Source: Roseiarcus sp963781895 | Lineage (GTDB): Bacteria; Pseudomonadota; Alphaproteobacteria; Rhizobiales; Beijerinckiaceae | DNA: 64,000 nucleotides | Reading direction: 5' to 3' | Assembly (NCBI GenBank): GCA_963781895.1 | Contig: CAWAIM010000022.1 | Coordinates: forward strand, 1-64,000 | Shown here: positions 57,018 through 64,000 of the stretch, piece by piece | Position numbering within the stretch: the stretch's first letter is position 1 | How the letters are laid out: the number at the start of each line of letters is the position of its first letter | Program-made: the position numbers and the translations under genes | Notes under the pieces: model-generated | The model's input: the letters and a program-made list of their open reading frames with translations, nothing else | What the model was told of the DNA's origin: nothing | Database searches by the model: none

Positions 57018-57777
57018 ATGTTCGAGATTCTCTCAACCGTCGAAGCGACCGTCAGCGCCTCGATCGTCGTCGCCCTGTTGGCGTGCGCGACAGCGCGGAC
57101 AGCGAGGACGCGTTTGTTCGTCGTTGGCGTTCTCGGCGCCTGGTTCGCCCTCGTTGTCGCGATCGGCGCGACCGGCGCGCTCGGCCCGGAGCGCGCGCTC
57201 GGCGCTCCAGCATTGGGGTTCACGGTCGCGCTCCCCGTAGCGACGCTCGTTGGCGCATTCTTCGCCGTTCCTTCGATGCGTAGTGCGATGCTGGCGACGC
57301 CGTTGCCGGCGCTGGTCGCGGTCAACGCGTTCCGCGTCCTCCCCGGCGTGAGTTTCGTGATTCTCTACGCCGCCGGGAGGCTTCCTGCGCCGTTCGCGCC
57401 GAGCGCGGGATGGGGCGACATTTTCGTCGGGCTCACCGCGCTGCCGCTTGCGTGGTCGATTGCGCGGTTCGGCCCGCGCGTCCGGGCGCTCGCGCTCGTG
57501 TGGAATGCGATCGGCTTCGTGGACCTCGTCGCCGCGATTGCGTTCGGCGCTCTGTCCGCGCCGGGTCCGCTCCAGGTCTTCGTCGGACCGCCCGACAGCG
57601 CCTTGATGACGACTTTGCCCTGGCTGATCATTCCGGGATTCATTGTGCCAAGCCTCATCTTCATCCACGTCGTGATATTCTACCGCTTGAACGGCGCCGC
57701 CGGCTCCGACACGCGCGCACGAATGGCTCGCCGAGCACGCGGCGAAGCCGACATCAGGCGCACACGCTCGCGGCTGA
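57018..57777 (+). CDS. Seven-helix membrane protein under MarR control, frameshifted at its C-terminus
   Basis: This membrane protein has about seven hydrophobic segments, for example ASIVVALLACATA and LFVVGVLGAWFALVVAIGA, ending with VPSLIFIHVVIFYRL near residue 226. The raw frame then runs on into Arg-rich sequence that crosses the end of xylB. One base earlier, the alternative frame gives RAHEWLAEHAAKPTSGAHARG and a stop at 57775-57777, a more natural ending. The corrected span is 3n+1 (one extra base near 57710-57716), giving about 252 residues. The function is unknown; regulated co-expression with MarR suggests a stress or efflux-related role. Confidence 0.7.
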
Positions 57778-57840
57778 ACGCGGGAAGCGGCGCCGTGCGG
57801 CGGCCATCCGATTTCGGCGTGCGTCTGCGTGCCTGCGACT

Positions 57841-59301
57841 CTATCGCCGGAACTCCGCCTTCACCGCGCGATAGAGCGCGGTGAAGCGCTCCCGCTGTTT
57901 GGCGAATTGCGCGGCGAGGTCCGCGTCGGGGGCGGTCACGTCGGCGATCTCCGGCTTTTCGCACACGGTCTCGGGCGGTTCGCCGGTCGCCGCCATTCGG
58001 GCGAGGCGCGCCGCGCCCAGGGCCGGCCCGGTTTCGCCGCCGCGCACGCGAACGACCTCGACGCCGGTCGCGGCGGCGATCATGCGCGTCCACAGCGCGC
58101 TTTTCGCTCCGCCGCCGATGAGGCCCACACGCTCGAATCGCGCGCCCGCGGCCGAAAGCGAGTCGCGCGCGTCCGCCAAAGTCAGGGCGACCCCTTCCAT
58201 CGCCGCGCGCGCCAGGTCGGCGCGCGAGGTCGTTTCGCTGAGGCCGAACAACACCCCGCGCGCGTAAGGGTCGTCGAGCGGAGTGCGTTCGCCGGAGAGA
58301 TAGGGCAGAAAGACGAGTTCGCCCGGACCGCGGTAGCCGGCGGCGGCCTCACGCTCCAGCGCGTCCGGGGCGGCGCCGACGAGCCGGCCCGTGAAAGCGA
58401 GCGTTGCGGCTCCGTTGAGCATGGCGGCCATCGCATACCAGCGGCCGGGGAGCGCATGGGCGAAGCTGTGCACCAGCCGCTCCGGCGCGCTGACGTAGCG
58501 GTCGGAGGCGACGATGAGCTGCGTCGCCGTTCCGAGCGAAATGAAGGCCTCGCCCGGCGCGATGGCGCCTACGCCCACCGCCCCGACCGCCGCGTCCCCG
58601 CCGCCGGCGGCGATCAGGACGCCGCGCGGCAGGCCGAGTTCGTCGGCGGCCGCCGGGCTGATCTTGCCGACGGGCTGCGAGCCTTCGAACAATTTCGGCG
58701 CCCAGGCGGGATCGGCGCCGCAGGCCGCGATCGCCGGCGTCGACCACGCCCGCGCCGCCTCGTCGAGGAGCCAGGTTCCGGCGGCGTCGCTCATGTCGGA
58801 GCCGCGTTCGCCGCAGAGCGCGAGGCGGAGGTAATCCTTCGGCGACAGGACGCAGGCGATCCGGCCGCGATGCTCCGCCTCATGCCGGGCGAGCCACAGA
58901 AGTTTCGGTCCGGTGAAGCCCGGCATCGGCTTGACGCCGACGACGCCGGCGAGCTGCGGATAATCGCGGGCGAGTTCGTCGGCTTCGGCGCGCGCCCGCC
59001 CGTCGTTGTGCAGGATCGCCGGCCGGATCGGGCGATCCGACCGGTCGATGACGACCGCGCCGTGCATTTGCCCGGAAAAGCCGATCGCCTTCAGCGCGCC
59101 GACCGCCTTGCCGGCGGACTTCAGCAGGTCGGCGATCGCGCCGGCCATCGCCAGGCGCCAGACGCCGGGATCCTGCTCCGACCAGTTGGCCCTCGGGCGG
59201 TCGGGCGAATAGGATCGTGACGCGGTCGCGACCGTCGCGCCACGCTCATCCGTCAGCAGGGCCTTGAGCCCGGAGGTGCCGCAATCCAGTCCGAGATACA
59301 T
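57841..59301 (-). CDS. xylB: Xylulokinase
   Basis: This 486-residue FGGY-family kinase phosphorylates D-xylulose. MYLGLDCGTSGLKALLTD is the phosphate-1 loop, GFSGQMHGAVVID is the xylulokinase signature, and GGGAKSALWTRMIAAATGVEV is near the adenosine site. Length is standard. It stands alone, without xylose isomerase or transport genes beside it. The assignment to xylulose rather than another ketose rests on the SGQMHG motif. Confidence 0.9.
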   Translation of the reverse strand: MYLGLDCGTSGLKALLTDERGATVATASRSYSPDRPRANWSEQDPGVWRLAMAGAIADLLKSAGKAVGALKAIGFSGQMHGAVVIDRSDRPIRPAILHNDGRARAEADELARDYPQLAGVVGVKPMPGFTGPKLLWLARHEAEHRGRIACVLSPKDYLRLALCGERGSDMSDAAGTWLLDEAARAWSTPAIAACGADPAWAPKLFEGSQPVGKISPAAADELGLPRGVLIAAGGGDAAVGAVGVGAIAPGEAFISLGTATQLIVASDRYVSAPERLVHSFAHALPGRWYAMAAMLNGAATLAFTGRLVGAAPDALEREAAAGYRGPGELVFLPYLSGERTPLDDPYARGVLFGLSETTSRADLARAAMEGVALTLADARDSLSAAGARFERVGLIGGGAKSALWTRMIAAATGVEVVRVRGGETGPALGAARLARMAATGEPPETVCEKPEIADVTAPDADLAAQFAKQRERFTALYRAVKAEFRR

Positions 59302-59366
59302 GCGCCGCGATTGTGCCCGCCGGCCGGCGTATCCGCAAGCGCGGGCTTACGCTCTCGAGCCTAAGC

Positions 59367-59717
59367 TCAATTCGGCCGGGCGTCGAAGCCGGAGGGCGAA
59401 GGCGCCAACGCTCGCCAGCCATTGCACGGCGTCACATCCTCACCGGCTGTTTCGAGACTGTGCTCGAGGATGTAGCGGAGGCCCGAGAGAATCGGCTGAT
59501 CGGCGCCCCGCGTCGCCTCGTCCACGCCCCGCCAGTCGCATTCGGCCGCGCGGACGGAAAAGCGGCGCACCAGCCCGGCGGCGAACGCGCCGCTCGACAG
59601 ATGGCGCTGCGCCGCGTCGCGCGCGAGCCGGCGCGCGAAATCGCCGCCGATCGAGGCGACGGCTGCCCGGGCGATATGAGCGTTGGAACAAGTGGCGACG
59701 ATTTCGCGCACGATCAT
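59367..59717 (-). CDS. Hypothetical protein
   Basis: This 116-residue protein has an excellent ribosome site, GGAGGGAGG, just before the ATG at 59717. That is the main evidence that it is real. The first 60 residues look helical and soluble (VREIVATCSNAHIARAAVASIGGDFARRLARDAAQRHL), then a polar middle and a Pro/Ser tail. No family recognised. It has its own AT-rich upstream region with a dyad at 59850-59878. Confidence 0.6.
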   Translation of the reverse strand: MIVREIVATCSNAHIARAAVASIGGDFARRLARDAAQRHLSSGAFAAGLVRRFSVRAAECDWRGVDEATRGADQPILSGLRYILEHSLETAGEDVTPCNGWRALAPSPSGFDARPN

Positions 59718-60136
59718 GAAAAACCTCCCTCCGCTACACCGGCGATCCAGTCATCTTGGAGCATGTGTTATGACGACGGAATTTGTCCTCAGCATGTCAA
59801 TTAGCCTGGCGCGAGTTAATTTTTGCTTGTTTTGACCCTCGGCGAACGATGACGCAACGTTGTGTCAACGTTTCGTCATATTTTATCTTGTGCACTGCAA
59901 CATAAAATATACCATATGTTCTTTCAACTTGCAGGTTGCGCCGAGGCAAGAGCTTGACGGAAATTTGATCTCGGTCGCCAAATTCTTGACGTGATTGCGG
60001 CGAGCGGCCGGATTTTGTCCGACAATCGGGCGCCGCCGATCCGCGGCGCGCGGGTCGCAGGGCGTCGGCGGCGGCTAAGCCGGGCGGGCGGCCGGGAGTA
60101 TGAGCGAGGGAGCGACGACGACGCGAAGCGCCACGC
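59718..60136. other. AT-rich intergenic region
   Basis: 419 bases, distinctly more AT-rich at 59760-59990 than the surroundings. It carries the dyad described separately, and ATAAAATAT-like tracts at 59900-59925 suit a promoter for the minus-strand hypothetical gene. No gene is seen. Confidence 0.5.
59850..59878. promoter_or_regulatory. 12-bp imperfect dyad, candidate operator
   Basis: TGACGCAACGTT (59850-59861) and AACGTTTCGTCA (59867-59878) are inverted repeats with one mismatch and a 5-base spacer. No U-run follows on either strand, so a protein-binding site is more likely than a terminator. It is 133 bases upstream of the hypothetical gene ending at 59717. Confidence 0.55.
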
Positions 60137-60867
60137 TCAGCTTCGCAAGGCCTCGACCCGCGCTTCGAGCGCCCGCGCCTCGGCCCCGCTCATCGCATCG
60201 CGCGGATTCTCGACCCCGATCTCGCCGATCGACCCGCGCGGGACGGGGCGAGAGAACGAAAATGCGGTCGGCGAGGCGGATTGCTTCGCCGACATCATGA
60301 GTGACGAGAACGGTCGTCACTTCGCGCCCGGCGACCAGCGCGGCGAGTTCGCGTTGCAACGCCAAAGCGAGCGGCGCGTCGAGCGAGACGAACGGCTCGT
60401 CGAGCAGCAGCAGCGCGGGCCGGACCGCGAAGGCGCGCGCCAGCGCCACGCGTTTCGCCAGGCCGAGCGACAGTTCGCCCGGATAGTGCGCGCGATGCTC
60501 GGCGAGGCCGAGCGGCGCCAGCAGAGCGCTCGATCTCGACCTCGCTCGCCAGCGGCGCCGCGAGGCGAATGTTGTCCTCGACGCTGCGCCACGGCAGGAG
60601 CCGCGGCTCCTGGAACGCCATTCCCAGACGTCCCGCCGGACGCCTCACCGCGCCCTCGTAGCGATCGTCGAGCCCGGCGATGATCCGCATCAGCGTCGAC
60701 TTGCCGCAGCCCGACGGGCCGATCAGCGCGCCGATCCGCCCCGCCTCGACGCGAAAGGCGAGATTGGAGATGACCTCGACCGTCTGACCGGAGGCGTTGC
60801 TGAGGCGCTTTCGCGCCACGCGAACGTCAAGCGGGCCGAGGCCGCCAGCGGGAAGCGCGTCGTTCAA
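60137..60867 (-). CDS. NitT/TauT-type ABC transporter ATPase, twice frameshifted
   Basis: The first part has Walker A IGPSGCGKSTLMRIIAGLDD and the Q-loop AFQEPRLLPWRSVEDN. Frame is lost near 60524-60527. The next frame reads LLAPLGLAEHRAHYPGELSLGLAKRVALARAF and has Walker B LLLLDEPFVSLD and the switch His LVTHDVGEA. A second break near 60228-60232 leads to GEIGVENPRDAMSGAEARAL and a stop. Both breaks fit one extra base each (731 bases, 3n+2), giving about 242 residues. The signature is LSLGLAKR rather than LSGGQ, as in several members of this class. It energises the permease that overlaps its start. Confidence 0.85.
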
Positions 60868-61567
60868 AGGGCTGCACCACGAAAGCTTCGATCATGAGCA
60901 TCGCCGCCGCGAAGGGCAACGCATAGGCGAGAAGGAGCGAGACGTCGAAAAGCTGGAACGCCATGCCGATCTCGAAGCCGACCCCGTTGGGACGGCCGAG
61001 AAGCTCGACCACCAAAACGATCTTCCACACCAGCGACAGGCCCGATCGCGTCGCCGCCGCGAAATATGGCGCGAGTTGCGGCAGCACGACGTGTCGCAAC
61101 CGCTTCCGCCTCGAGAAGGCGAACACGCGCGCCATGTCGTCGAGGCCAGGATCGAGCGTGCGGACGCCTTCGCGGATCGTCACGGTCGCGTTGGGCAGTT
61201 TGTTGAGCGCCACCGCCGAGATCGCCGCCGCCTCGTTGAGGCCGACCCAGATATAGGCGAGCACGATGATGACGAGGGCCGGCAGATTGAGCAGCACCAC
61301 GATCCACGGATCGGCCAGCCGGTCCACCAGCGCGCGGCGGCCCATCGCGTAGCCGAGCGCCGATCCCGCCGCCATCGCCAGCGCGAAGGCGGCCACGACC
61401 CGGGCAAAGGTGACGGCGAGCGCGGCCGGCAATGCGCCGCTCATCGTTTCCGCCTTCATCATGGCGAACACCGCCAGCGGCGCCGGCAGCAGCCGCGGAT
61501 TGCCGAAATGAGCGGCGACCTGCCACAACGCGATCAGCGCCAGAAAGGAAATCAGTCGAGCGGCCAC
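60827..61567 (-). CDS. NitT/TauT-type ABC transporter permease
   Basis: This 246-residue permease has six helices (for example LISFLALIALWQVAAHFGNP). The EAA loop MARVFAFSRRKRLRHVVLPQL fits the SsuC/TauC/NrtB class. It overlaps the ATPase start by 41 bases and follows the binding-protein gene by 12 bases. Substrates of the class include nitrate, taurine, sulfonates and pyrimidine precursors; the one here is unknown. Confidence 0.88.
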   Translation of the reverse strand: MAARLISFLALIALWQVAAHFGNPRLLPAPLAVFAMMKAETMSGALPAALAVTFARVVAAFALAMAAGSALGYAMGRRALVDRLADPWIVVLLNLPALVIIVLAYIWVGLNEAAAISAVALNKLPNATVTIREGVRTLDPGLDDMARVFAFSRRKRLRHVVLPQLAPYFAAATRSGLSLVWKIVLVVELLGRPNGVGFEIGMAFQLFDVSLLLAYALPFAAAMLMIEAFVVQPFERRASRWRPRPA

Positions 61568-61579
61568 GCCCGGTCCATC

Positions 61580-62554
61580 TCAATGCGGGTCATAGAACAG
61601 GCCGGTGTCGAGTTGCTTGGCGCCGCCGACCAGTTCCCTGCCCCCGATGTCGGCCATCGCCAGAAACAGCGCTTTGGCGTCCGCGGCTTCCTCGGCGATC
61701 GGTCGCTTTGGCGCGCCCTCCAGATAGCGCTGCTTGTAGATGGCGAACGCGGCGTCGTCGGCGATCTTCAGCCGTTTCTTGATCGGCGCCCACGCGCTGG
61801 GGTCCTCGGCGAGGACGGTTCGGGCCTTCGCGGCGGCCTCGAAATAGCGGCGCAGCGCATCCTTATGACTGTCGGCGAAGCTTTGGTCGAAAACATAGCC
61901 GGTCATCGCCACCGGACCCGTTGCGCCGAGCGCCTTTTCAACGTCGACCATGTCGATCGCCCGCCTTAGGCCGCCCGCCTCCAAATCGGCGCAGAAGTTC
62001 CAGAATTCGAGCGCCGATTCGACCTCGCCCTGACGAAGCATTTCGGCGATCAGGGGCGGAGCGCCGTAGGCGACGTCGCGGTTGGCCGTCAGAACGACGC
62101 CTTCGCGCTTGGCGGCGGCCTGCAGCATCAGCCAGCTCTTGTCGAGCGGTCCGCCGGCGACTCCGATCGAGCGGTTGGCGAGATCGGCGATCGTATGGAT
62201 CGGCGAATCCTGTTTCACCATCACTGCGCCGAGCGCGGTCGAATAGGGCGCGAACAACAGCTTGTCGCCGAGCGAGCGCTCGCGCTGAACCCACAGCCAG
62301 TCGGAAACGATCACGTCGGCCGCGCCGCCCTTCAAGGCGATCTTGCCGGCCTCGGTCGAGGCGAGCTCGGTCGTCTCGATGTCGAGATCGGCCGCCTTGT
62401 CGAACCCGCGCGCCTTGATCACGCCGATCTCCCAGGCGACCGTGCCGGTCTTGAGAATCGCCATTCGGATCCTATCGGCGGCTTCAGCCTCGCCGGAGAG
62501 GCAAAGGCAAGCGATCGCGGCGGCGGCCAATGCCGCGATCCTCCTGGGCATCAT
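61580..62554 (-). CDS. NitT/TauT-type ABC solute-binding protein
   Basis: This 324-residue periplasmic protein has a Sec signal (residues 1-25, ending GEAEAA). The mature part begins DRIRMAILKTGTVAWEIGVIK, which fits an SsuA/TauA-like fold. TELASTEAGKIALKGGAADVIVSDW is the conserved ligand-side stretch. It lies between the ABC-2 permease and the importer permease in one operon. I recall similar proteins in gene sets around PQQ-dependent alcohol dehydrogenases of methylotrophs, but the ligand is unknown. Confidence 0.85.
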   Translation of the reverse strand: MMPRRIAALAAAAIACLCLSGEAEAADRIRMAILKTGTVAWEIGVIKARGFDKAADLDIETTELASTEAGKIALKGGAADVIVSDWLWVQRERSLGDKLLFAPYSTALGAVMVKQDSPIHTIADLANRSIGVAGGPLDKSWLMLQAAAKREGVVLTANRDVAYGAPPLIAEMLRQGEVESALEFWNFCADLEAGGLRRAIDMVDVEKALGATGPVAMTGYVFDQSFADSHKDALRRYFEAAAKARTVLAEDPSAWAPIKKRLKIADDAAFAIYKQRYLEGAPKRPIAEEAADAKALFLAMADIGGRELVGGAKQLDTGLFYDPH

Positions 62555-62579
62555 CGACGTTCGCTCCTCGGTCGTCCAG

Positions 62580-63416
62580 TCATCCGCCCCGCCGCATCAG
62601 CATGCCGCGCGCAGGATCGTAGGCGATCACCGCGGCGGTCAGAAACACGGCCGTGCAGCCCACAACGACCGCGAGCGAGATCGGGTCCACCTTGCCGTAG
62701 AAGGCGAAGCGGATCAGTTCGACCGCATAGGTGAAGGGATTGAGCGCGCAGACGGTCGCGAGCCAGGGGCTTCCTTCCTGCACGCGCCACAGCGGATAGA
62801 GAGCGGAAGAGGCGAAGAACATCGGAAAGATGACGAAATTCATCACGCCGGCGAAATTCTCCAGCTGCCTGATGAGCGAGGACAACACCATCCCGAGCGC
62901 GCCCATCATCAGGCCCGAAAGCATCAGCGCCGGCAGGATGGTCACGTAGCCCCACGGGGTCGACGGCTCGATCTCCCAGAAATAGGCGATCACCAGATAG
63001 GCGTAGACCTGGAGGATCGAAACGGCGACCCCGGCGATGAGCTTGGAGGTCAGCAGGAACCAGCGCGGCGCCGGACTGACCAGCAACATGCGCATCGAGC
63101 CCATCTCGCGGTCGTAGACCATCGACAGCGACGACTGCATTCCGTTGAACAACTGGATCATCGCGATGAGGCCGGGCGTGATGTAGACGTCGTAGAGAAC
63201 GTATGTGTCGTAGGGCGGGATGATCGAGACGCCGAGCGTCTGGCGAAAGCCGGCGGCGAAGATGAAGAGCCACACCAGCGGCCTGACCAGCGCGGAAATG
63301 AACCTTTCGCGCTGATGCAGGAAGCGCAGACTCTCGCGCCAGACGATGCCTTGCATGCAGATGAAGTAGGCGCCAAGCCCGAAGGGCCGCCGCGCGCCAG
63401 GCGCGCTCGCGCTCAC
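62580..63416 (-). CDS. ABC-2 type permease, PQQ-alcohol-dehydrogenase-associated type
   Basis: This 278-residue ABC-2 permease has six helices and segments such as YITPGLIAMIQLFNGMQSSLSMVYDREMG and LNPFTYAVELIRFAFYG. From memory these match the permease found with PQQ-dependent alcohol dehydrogenase systems and the LutF-like genes of lanthanide-using methylotrophs. It overlaps the ATPase gene by 4 bases (ATGA type). It is probably an exporter or a lipid/cofactor-handling pump. Confidence 0.82.
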   Translation of the reverse strand: MSASAPGARRPFGLGAYFICMQGIVWRESLRFLHQRERFISALVRPLVWLFIFAAGFRQTLGVSIIPPYDTYVLYDVYITPGLIAMIQLFNGMQSSLSMVYDREMGSMRMLLVSPAPRWFLLTSKLIAGVAVSILQVYAYLVIAYFWEIEPSTPWGYVTILPALMLSGLMMGALGMVLSSLIRQLENFAGVMNFVIFPMFFASSALYPLWRVQEGSPWLATVCALNPFTYAVELIRFAFYGKVDPISLAVVVGCTAVFLTAAVIAYDPARGMLMRRGG

Positions 63417-64000
63417 GAACCCTCCTCATCGCCGGCGTCGCCGGTCAATTTCGCGAACGCCTCGCCGATCGATTTCGCGCCCGCGGCGTCCATCACCGCG
63501 CGGGCGCCGTCCGAAGCCAGCACCCGGCCGCGGTGCAGCACGATGACGCTGTCCTCGTCCCGGACCTCGTCGACCAGGTGGGTCGTCCACAGAACGCTGA
63601 CGCCGTCCTCGGCGACCAGGCCGCGCACGAGCGCGAGAATGTCCGCGCGCGCCTTGATGTCGAGGCCGGCGGTCGCTTCGTCGAGGAGCATGAGTCGGGG
63701 GCGATGCATCAGCGCGCGGGCGATCTCGATGCGCCGCATCTGGCCGCCGGAGAGATAGCGGGTTCGCTCGCCCAGCCGGTCGGCCAGCCCGACGCGCGCG
63801 ACCAGTTCGCGTGCGCGGCGGCGCGCCTCGGCGCGGCCGATGCCGTGCAGCGCCCCCTGATAGAGCATGTTCTGCTCGACGCTGAGATCGGGATCGAGCG
63901 TGCGGCTCTGGAACACGACGCCGAGTTCGGCGAGCGCGGGGCCGCTGTCGCGCGCGACGTCATGGCCAAAGATCCTGACCGCGCCGGCGCGGCTGGCGTA
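63413..64000 (-). CDS. ABC-2 transporter ATPase, partial at the window edge
   Basis: The C-terminal 195 residues are present; the gene continues beyond 64000, where Walker A must lie. Visible are the Q-loop VVFQSRTLDPDLSVEQN, signature LSGGQMRRIEIARAL, Walker B LMLLDEATAGLD and the switch His WTTHLVDEV. It pairs with the ABC-2 permease downstream. Its upstream neighbours outside the window should show whether PQQ or cytochrome genes lead this operon. Confidence 0.9.
   Translation of the reverse strand, partial: YASRAGAVRIFGHDVARDSGPALAELGVVFQSRTLDPDLSVEQNMLYQGALHGIGRAEARRRARELVARVGLADRLGERTRYLSGGQMRRIEIARALMHRPRLMLLDEATAGLDIKARADILALVRGLVAEDGVSVLWTTHLVDEVRDEDSVIVLHRGRVLASDGARAVMDAAGAKSIGEAFAKLTGDAGDEEGS

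Overview
The window reads as chromosomal DNA of a GC-rich alphaproteobacterium of the order Hyphomicrobiales (Rhizobiales). The best evidence is the gene order dnaK-dnaJ-methyltransferase-pyrF-DUF1330-dapB, the presence of an Irr-type Fur regulator and a DUF6101-like protein. The ABC genes at the right edge resemble those associated with PQQ-dependent alcohol dehydrogenases, so a Beijerinckiaceae/Methylocystaceae-like methylotroph is plausible but not proven.

Layout. (1) 5-10377, all on the minus strand: a catabolic operon led by a FadR-type GntR regulator, then a class III aminotransferase, HyuA and HyuB (hydantoinase/oxoprolinase/carboxylase family), a 75-residue Cys-rich zinc-type protein, a sugar-type (CUT1) solute-binding protein with two permeases and an RraA-like aldolase. 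No ATPase is visible. (2) 10378-13093: an IS6-family transposase, an orphan hypothetical gene and long stretches without genes. (3) 13094-19280: a ribose/fructose-type ABC importer plus an L-galactonate-dehydrogenase-like MDR enzyme and a tagaturonate-reductase-like enzyme, divergent from a GntR regulator with two winged-helix domains. (4) 19624-23292: a TetR regulator divergent from an EmrAB-type efflux pair, with two matching palindromic operators between them. (5) 23410-32666: BAX-inhibitor-like protein, dapB, DUF1330, pyrF, methyltransferase, dnaJ, dnaK and mscL. (6) 32883-37069: TlpA-like thioredoxin, then a copper module (DUF305 protein, a 40-residue membrane peptide, CopA, CueR-type regulator) with a recognisable MerR-type promoter. 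(7) 37232-39184: a heavily frameshifted adenylate-cyclase/TolB/TPR gene. (8) 39329-53903: mostly housekeeping genes: aminotransferase, AbrB-family membrane protein, CitE-like lyase, class I fumarase, irr, usp, GFA protein, DUF1993, RidA, AMP nucleosidase, L,D-transpeptidase, proC, TetR, DUF6101 and a phosphoesterase. (9) 53961-59717: AsmA, a MarR/7-TM pair, xylulokinase and small hypotheticals. (10) 60137-64000: five overlapping ABC genes, joining a NitT/TauT-type importer to an ABC-2 type ATPase/permease.

A pattern runs through the whole window. At least ten genes carry frameshifts, and every single-site case I could resolve is a net +1 base insertion (corrected spans have length 3n+1, or 3n+2 where there are two). 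One of them makes hyuA and hyuB look like a single 1276-residue fusion, although a normal hyuA ending and an ATGA overlap with hyuB are present in the next frame. This looks more like insertion-biased sequence error than gene decay, although the cyclase gene may be truly degraded. Coordinates of affected genes are given for the inferred intact genes.
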